Shown here: positions 5,454-9,022 of the stretch, piece after piece
Layout: each line of letters begins with the position of its first letter
Position numbering within the stretch: the stretch's first letter is position 1
Assembly (NCBI GenBank): GCA_011192055.1
Contig: DUES01000183.1
Span: forward strand, 7,164-16,185
Length of the DNA: 9,022 bases
Origin: Dehalococcoidia bacterium
Lineage (GTDB): Bacteria; Chloroflexota; Dehalococcoidia; Dehalococcoidales; Fen-1064
Reading direction: 5' to 3'
The notes under the pieces: generated by a model
What the model saw: the letters and a program-made list of their open reading frames with translations, nothing else
Database searches by the model: none
What the model was told of the DNA's origin: nothing
Translations under genes and position numbers: made by a program

Positions 5454-8400
5454 TCAGTTGTCTTTGCGCACACCCAGTACTATCTCATGACCGCTGAGTT
5501 TATAGCTTTCCCGGAATACATCCTCCTCCGGTACCTCGTTGACAAGTTGCCGTGACAGCGTTTCCTGTCTGATGTAGCCGCCCAAACTGGAATCGGTCAT
5601 AACCTGGTTTACATAATCGTCACCTTCGTAGAAGGTTACTATGTGGTCGGCAATATCGAACCCGGCGGAGCGCCTCATGGTCTGCAGGCGGTGTACTACC
5701 TCCCGTGCCAGGCCTTCAGCCGCCAGTTCCGGTGGAATTTCAGTATCTATTGCCACCGTAACATTCCCTTCCGTTATCATTGCCAGGCCGGGTCGGTCCA
5801 GTTCGGCAGCGCTGCCGGCAAATTCCAGTTTTTTAACGTTAAGTTCCTCCAGTACCTGTGAAGCAAGCTGCTGCAATCCCTCCCTGTTTCGCTCGGAACC
5901 CACGCTGACGATTACGCGGACCAGGGGCTGCCTGACCTTGATTGCCGACTGACTGCGTGCAGACCTGCCCAGGCTGCATACTTTCATTGCCAGGCGTGTA
6001 TCATCGGAAAGGCCGGTATCAATGCGGTCCTCATCGGCTACAGGAAAATCGCAGAGGTGCACGCTGTCCGGTGCTTTGGGGGAGATGGAGCAGACCAAAT
6101 TCTGGTACAGCTCTTCAGCCAGGAAAGGCGTAAACGGAGCAAGCAGCTTTGTCAGTGTCACCAGGCACTCGTAGAGAGTGTTGTATGCTGCCAGTTTATC
6201 GGCATCATTCTCGCTTTTCCAGAAACGTCTTCGGCTCCGCCGGACATACCAGTTGGACAGGATATCAACAAATTCCTCTATCTTGCGCCCTCCTCCGGTG
6301 AGGTCATAGTTTTCCAGGGCGGTATCAACGTCTTTCACAAGCTGGTTAAGCTCGGATAACAGCCAGCGGTCAATCTCCGGGTACTCCCGGGACGTATCCG
6401 CAGAATCGGGAATGAAGTCATCGATATTGGCATAGGTGATGAAGAAGGAATAGACATTCCACAGCGTCAGCAGAAAGTGGCGGGTGATTTCTGCCAGCGT
6501 TTTATCTGAATATCGCCGTGAGTTACCCGGTGGTGACGAAGTAAACATGTACCAGCGCAGGGCATCGGCACCAAACTTGTTGATTACGGTCCACGGGTCG
6601 ACTACGTTGCTCCTGCTCTTGCTCATCTTTTCGCCTTTTGCATCAAGGATGTGACCGTGGCAGATGACATTCCTGAAGCTGGGGCGGTCAAAGAGCAGGG
6701 TCGATATGGCATGCAGGCTGTAAAACCATCCCCGTGTCTGGTCGATAGCCTCACAGATGAAGTCTGCCGGGAAACGGCCGTCTTCGAGCAAGTTTTCATT
6801 CTGGAACGGGTAGTGGTCCTGTGCCAGTGGCATTGCCCCGGAATCGAACCAGCAGTCTATAACCTCCGGAACGCGCTTCATCTCGCCGCCGCAGTCCGGA
6901 CAGTTGAACGCTACGTCATCAACAAAGGGTCGGTGCAGGTCAAGTGGTTTTCTCAGCGGGGTTGTGCCTTTTTGCTCAAGCTCGCTGACACTCCCCACGC
7001 AATCAAAGCTGCCGCATGATGTGCATTGCCAGACGGGAAGCGGAGTTCCCCAGTAGCGTTCCCGCGAAAAAGCCCAGTCGACGTTATTTTCCAGCCAGTC
7101 GCCGAACCTGCCGTACTTGATATGCTCCGGGTACCAGTTAATTTCCTCATTTCCCCTGATGAGGCTTTCTTTCACAGCTGTAGTCCTGATGTACCAGGTC
7201 TGCTTTGCGTAATAAAGCAGTGGTGCCTCGCACCGCCAGCAGAACGGGTAGGTGTGGCGGATAGTCTCGTTGCGGAAGAGCAGCCCTCTCTCCCGGAGGT
7301 CTTCGAGCACCAGGGGGTCGGCATCCTTGACGAATTTGCCGGAGAAAGGATAAGTGCCGATGATGTTGCCCTGGAGGTCAACGTTATGTACGAAATTAAG
7401 GTCGTTTTCCTGGCCTGCCTGGTAGTCGACTTCGCCGTAGGCGGGAGCAACGTGGACAATACCGGTACCGTCTTCCATTGAAACGAAGTCGGTGGCAATC
7501 ACGCGATAGGTCAAATTATCGTCAGGGTTCTGCACCGGCAGTTGGGTACTTTCCTGGAAGCGGCGCCTTTCCACGCCAAAGGAATGGGGATTGAAGAGCG
7601 GTTCGTATGGTACTCCGGCCAGTTCTTTACCCTCGCAGGTACCGGCAACGGTACGGTCGTGCAGTCCGGTAGCCATCAATAAGGCTGATGCCATGATGAG
7701 GTACTCGCCATCTAGTTCCACCATCGAGTATTCGGCGTCAGGTGCCACCGCCAGGGCGGTATTCCCCGGCAGTGTCCAGGGAGTGGTTGTCCAGGCGAGG
7801 AAGAACGTGTCTTTATCTCCTTTTATTTCCTTTAGCTTCGCGGGAAGTCCGTCCCCTGTGTGGGCAACCCTGAACTTGACGTATACCGACGGGTCTTCGG
7901 TGTCTTCCTGGTAGCCCTGGGCAACCTCGTGGGAACTCAGCGAGGTACCGCAGCGCGGGCAGTGCGGGGTGACCCTGTAGCCCTGGTAGACCAGGCCTTT
8001 GTCCCACATCTGCTTTATTATCCACCAGACGGACTCAATGTAGCTGTTGTCGAACGTGACGTAGGCATGCTCAAGGTCAGCCCAGTAGGCGATACGTTCC
8101 GTCATTTCCTCGAATTCTTTGATGTATCTGAGAGCACTTTCCCGGCAGCGGATATTGAACTGCTCGATTCCGTACTCTTCAATCTGGGCTTTGCTGGTCA
8201 GACCCAGTTCTTTTTCTACTTCAAGTTCCACGGGGAGACCATGGGTATCCCAGCCACCGATACGGGGAACGTAGTAACCTTTCATTGTTTTGTATCTCGG
8301 GAAAAGGTCTTTGAAAACGCGTGCCATCACGTGGTGAATACCGGGGGTCCCGTTAGCCGTTGGCGGTCCTTCAAAAATTACAAAACGCGGGCCGTCCCGG

Positions 8401-8504
8401 CGGGATTCAACACTGCGCGCGAAAACGTTGTTCCTGCGCCACAGTTCCAGGATGTTTTCTTCCACCTGTGGGAAGTTTACCCGACTGTTGACCGGATTAA
8501 ACAT
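5454..8504 (-). CDS. ileS: Isoleucyl-tRNA synthetase, IleRS2-like, with GxHH signature
   Basis: This 1016-residue class I enzyme charges tRNA-Ile. The catalytic signature, normally H-x-G-H, reads G55-I-H-H58 within NGTPGIHHV, a permuted form. KMSKS is intact at 626-630. The CP1 editing domain (about 195-400) has TTTPWT (239-244) and GTGIVHVAPAYGEVD (346-360), keeping the expected Asp360. CxxC pairs at 182/185, 422/425, 494/497 and 535/538 are probable zinc sites. The anticodon-binding helical domain spans about 680-850. The C-terminal domain has no cysteine cluster, which with the length points to type 2 rather than the S. aureus/E. coli type. ATG 8504 is chosen because it follows GGGGGTGAT (8517-8509) with about eight bases between; ATG 8510 and TTG 8519 overlap that ribosome binding site. 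An isoleucine T-box precedes it. No other ileS is in the window. Confidence 0.97.
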   Translation of the reverse strand: MFNPVNSRVNFPQVEENILELWRRNNVFARSVESRRDGPRFVIFEGPPTANGTPGIHHVMARVFKDLFPRYKTMKGYYVPRIGGWDTHGLPVELEVEKELGLTSKAQIEEYGIEQFNIRCRESALRYIKEFEEMTERIAYWADLEHAYVTFDNSYIESVWWIIKQMWDKGLVYQGYRVTPHCPRCGTSLSSHEVAQGYQEDTEDPSVYVKFRVAHTGDGLPAKLKEIKGDKDTFFLAWTTTPWTLPGNTALAVAPDAEYSMVELDGEYLIMASALLMATGLHDRTVAGTCEGKELAGVPYEPLFNPHSFGVERRRFQESTQLPVQNPDDNLTYRVIATDFVSMEDGTGIVHVAPAYGEVDYQAGQENDLNFVHNVDLQGNIIGTYPFSGKFVKDADPLVLEDLRERGLLFRNETIRHTYPFCWRCEAPLLYYAKQTWYIRTTAVKESLIRGNEEINWYPEHIKYGRFGDWLENNVDWAFSRERYWGTPLPVWQCTSCGSFDCVGSVSELEQKGTTPLRKPLDLHRPFVDDVAFNCPDCGGEMKRVPEVIDCWFDSGAMPLAQDHYPFQNENLLEDGRFPADFICEAIDQTRGWFYSLHAISTLLFDRPSFRNVICHGHILDAKGEKMSKSRSNVVDPWTVINKFGADALRWYMFTSSPPGNSRRYSDKTLAEITRHFLLTLWNVYSFFITYANIDDFIPDSADTSREYPEIDRWLLSELNQLVKDVDTALENYDLTGGGRKIEEFVDILSNWYVRRSRRRFWKSENDADKLAAYNTLYECLVTLTKLLAPFTPFLAEELYQNLVCSISPKAPDSVHLCDFPVADEDRIDTGLSDDTRLAMKVCSLGRSARSQSAIKVRQPLVRVIVSVGSERNREGLQQLASQVLEELNVKKLEFAGSAAELDRPGLAMITEGNVTVAIDTEIPPELAAEGLAREVVHRLQTMRRSAGFDIADHIVTFYEGDDYVNQVMTDSSLGGYIRQETLSRQLVNEVPEEDVFRESYKLSGHEIVLGVRKDN

Positions 8505-8520
8505 GACCATCACCCCCAAT

Positions 8521-8552
8521 AAATAGAAAATCCCGTCCCAAGGGACGGGATT
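8521..8552 (-). terminator. Regulated terminator of the isoleucine T-box
   Basis: AATCCCGTCCC (8552-8542 complement) pairs perfectly with GGGACGGGATT (8539-8529 complement) over a two-base gap. It is followed by TTTTCTATTT, an interrupted T run. It ends only a few bases before the ileS ribosome binding site at 8517-8509. Confidence 0.88.
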
Positions 8553-8804
8553 GGTTTTACCCGCGGTACCACCCTAATTCTCCGGAAAAATACCGAAGCA
8601 CTCATCCAGGGCACGTGTTCATGCCCCCGCCAGGGATAACGGCTGGCGATTCCGACCAAGCCTACTTGGTATGCAACGATTGGTTGCTACGGTTCGGTTG
8701 GTGGCTCGGGAGGGATTTTCGGAGAGCCGGTTACGTCTGCTTGCACCATACCAGACTCGCTGGGTAACGGAACCTCTCCTACTCTTCTCCTTCAACGCCT
8801 TTAC
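8521..8804 (-). promoter_or_regulatory. T-box riboswitch, isoleucine-specific, controlling ileS
   Basis: On the minus strand the T-box AGGGTGGTACCGCG occupies 8575-8562. Stem I is compact: GGAGAG pairs with CTCTCC, then GTTAC with GTAAC, then GTCTG with CAGAC around the distal loop. Below GGAGAG/CTCTCC is an internal loop with AGTA (8783-8780) on one side and GAAAATCC on the other. This places ATC (8716-8714), an isoleucine codon, at the specifier position. The UGGU bulge suits tRNA-Ile with A73. The antiterminator pairs AGGG with CCCT and GCGGG with CCCGT, in competition with the terminator at 8521-8552. The segment AAGTAGGCTT is shared with the tryptophan leader. The codon register of the specifier is my reading of the loop. 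Confidence 0.92.
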
Positions 8805-8810
8805 ATGAAA

Positions 8811-8839
8811 AGATTATCACATTATGGAAAACAAATCAA
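8811..8839 (-). promoter_or_regulatory. Candidate promoter for the ileS T-box transcript
   Basis: Minus-strand TTGATT (8839-8834) is followed by GATAAT (8818-8813, 15-base spacing, 5 of 6 matches) overlapping TAATCT (8816-8811, 17-base spacing). The start would be near 8804, just ahead of T-box stem I. No clear terminator separates jag from this promoter, so read-through from jag is also possible. Confidence 0.45.
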
Positions 8840-8886
8840 GTACAAGAGTGTTCCGGGGACCTGTAATACAGCTACGAAATCCGTTC

Positions 8887-9022
8887 CTAGCGGTCTTTGT
8901 CCGGCAGGATAACCACCTTGCGCGTATCACCCTCCCCGGTACTTTCCGTGATAACATCGGGATGGTCTGCAAGGGCGAGGTGGATAATGCGTCTCTCATA
9001 GGCGGGCATCGGCTCCAGTGTA
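8887..9022 (-). CDS. jag: Jag/KhpB RNA-binding protein, C-terminal R3H domain (partial)
   Basis: The minus strand is open from the window edge to TAG at 8889-8887, giving the last 44 residues. They read [20 protein letters not shown], then [20 protein letters not shown], and end in DKDR. This is the R3H domain of Jag (KhpB, SpoIIIJ-associated protein): the R-x-x-x-H core is in ERRIIHLAL, followed by the usual T-x-S-x-G-E-G stretch and a VVI strand. The family binds RNA through KH and R3H domains, and its gene normally follows yidC near the rnpA-rpmH end of the chromosome. The KH and Jag-N domains lie outside the window. It precedes ileS on the same strand with about 380 bases between, filled by the ileS promoter and T-box. 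Confidence 0.9.
   Translation of the reverse strand, partial: TLEPMPAYERRIIHLALADHPDVITESTGEGDTRKVVILPDKDR

Noticed and set aside
7860..8522. 220-residue open frame on the plus strand opposite ileS
   Set aside because: It lies wholly antisense to strongly conserved IleRS sequence, has no ribosome binding site or recognisable motif, and is expected from the GC-rich codon use of ileS.
1..9022. CRISPR array, tRNA or rRNA gene, phage or defence module
   Set aside because: No regular spaced repeats, cloverleaf sequences, transposase, integrase or defence-gene motifs were seen on either strand.

Overview
The window is ordinary-density bacterial chromosome of moderately high GC. It carries five recognisable protein genes, two of them behind T-box riboswitches. 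The best guess for the host is Chloroflexota, perhaps Dehalococcoidia. That rests on the mix of an NDP-forming acyl-CoA synthetase alpha chain, a TrpB2-type tryptophan synthase, a long IleRS without C-terminal cysteines, a lipoprotein HtrA protease and T-boxes with intrinsic terminators. This is inference; no marker gene fixes the taxon.

Layout. Positions 1-120 hold the C-terminal tail of a membrane-anchored protein cut by the window edge. Positions 121-550 hold a weak small membrane ORF or gene relic, an inverted repeat resembling an insertion-sequence end, and a terminator. On the minus strand, 551-2026 encodes an acyl-CoA synthetase (NDP-forming) alpha-type protein with its own extended -10 promoter. 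Divergent from it, a plus-strand promoter near 2178 starts a tryptophan T-box leader (about 2260-2590) with a UGG specifier. This leader controls a stand-alone TrpB2 (2768-4129), which ends in a strong terminator. A separate promoter then drives a lipoprotein HtrA/DegP-type protease (4310-5452). HtrA runs tail to tail, with one spare base, into ileS (minus strand, 5454-8504). ileS has its own promoter and an isoleucine T-box leader (8521 to about 8804). The minus-strand end of jag/khpB (R3H domain) closes the window.

How the genes fit together. Two genes, trpB2 and ileS, each sense the charging of their own tRNA. In both leaders the UGGN bulge matches the expected tRNA discriminator base: UGGC for tRNA-Trp with G73, and UGGU for tRNA-Ile with A73. 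The rest are independent single-gene units for energy metabolism, envelope protein quality control and RNA binding.

No CRISPR array, phage module, defence island or obviously new multi-gene system is visible. The most interesting signals are the permuted class I signature in IleRS (G-I-H-H in place of H-x-G-H, a variant associated with strong mupirocin resistance), the tryptophan T-box on TrpB2, and a tandem palindromic repeat inside that T-box leader.
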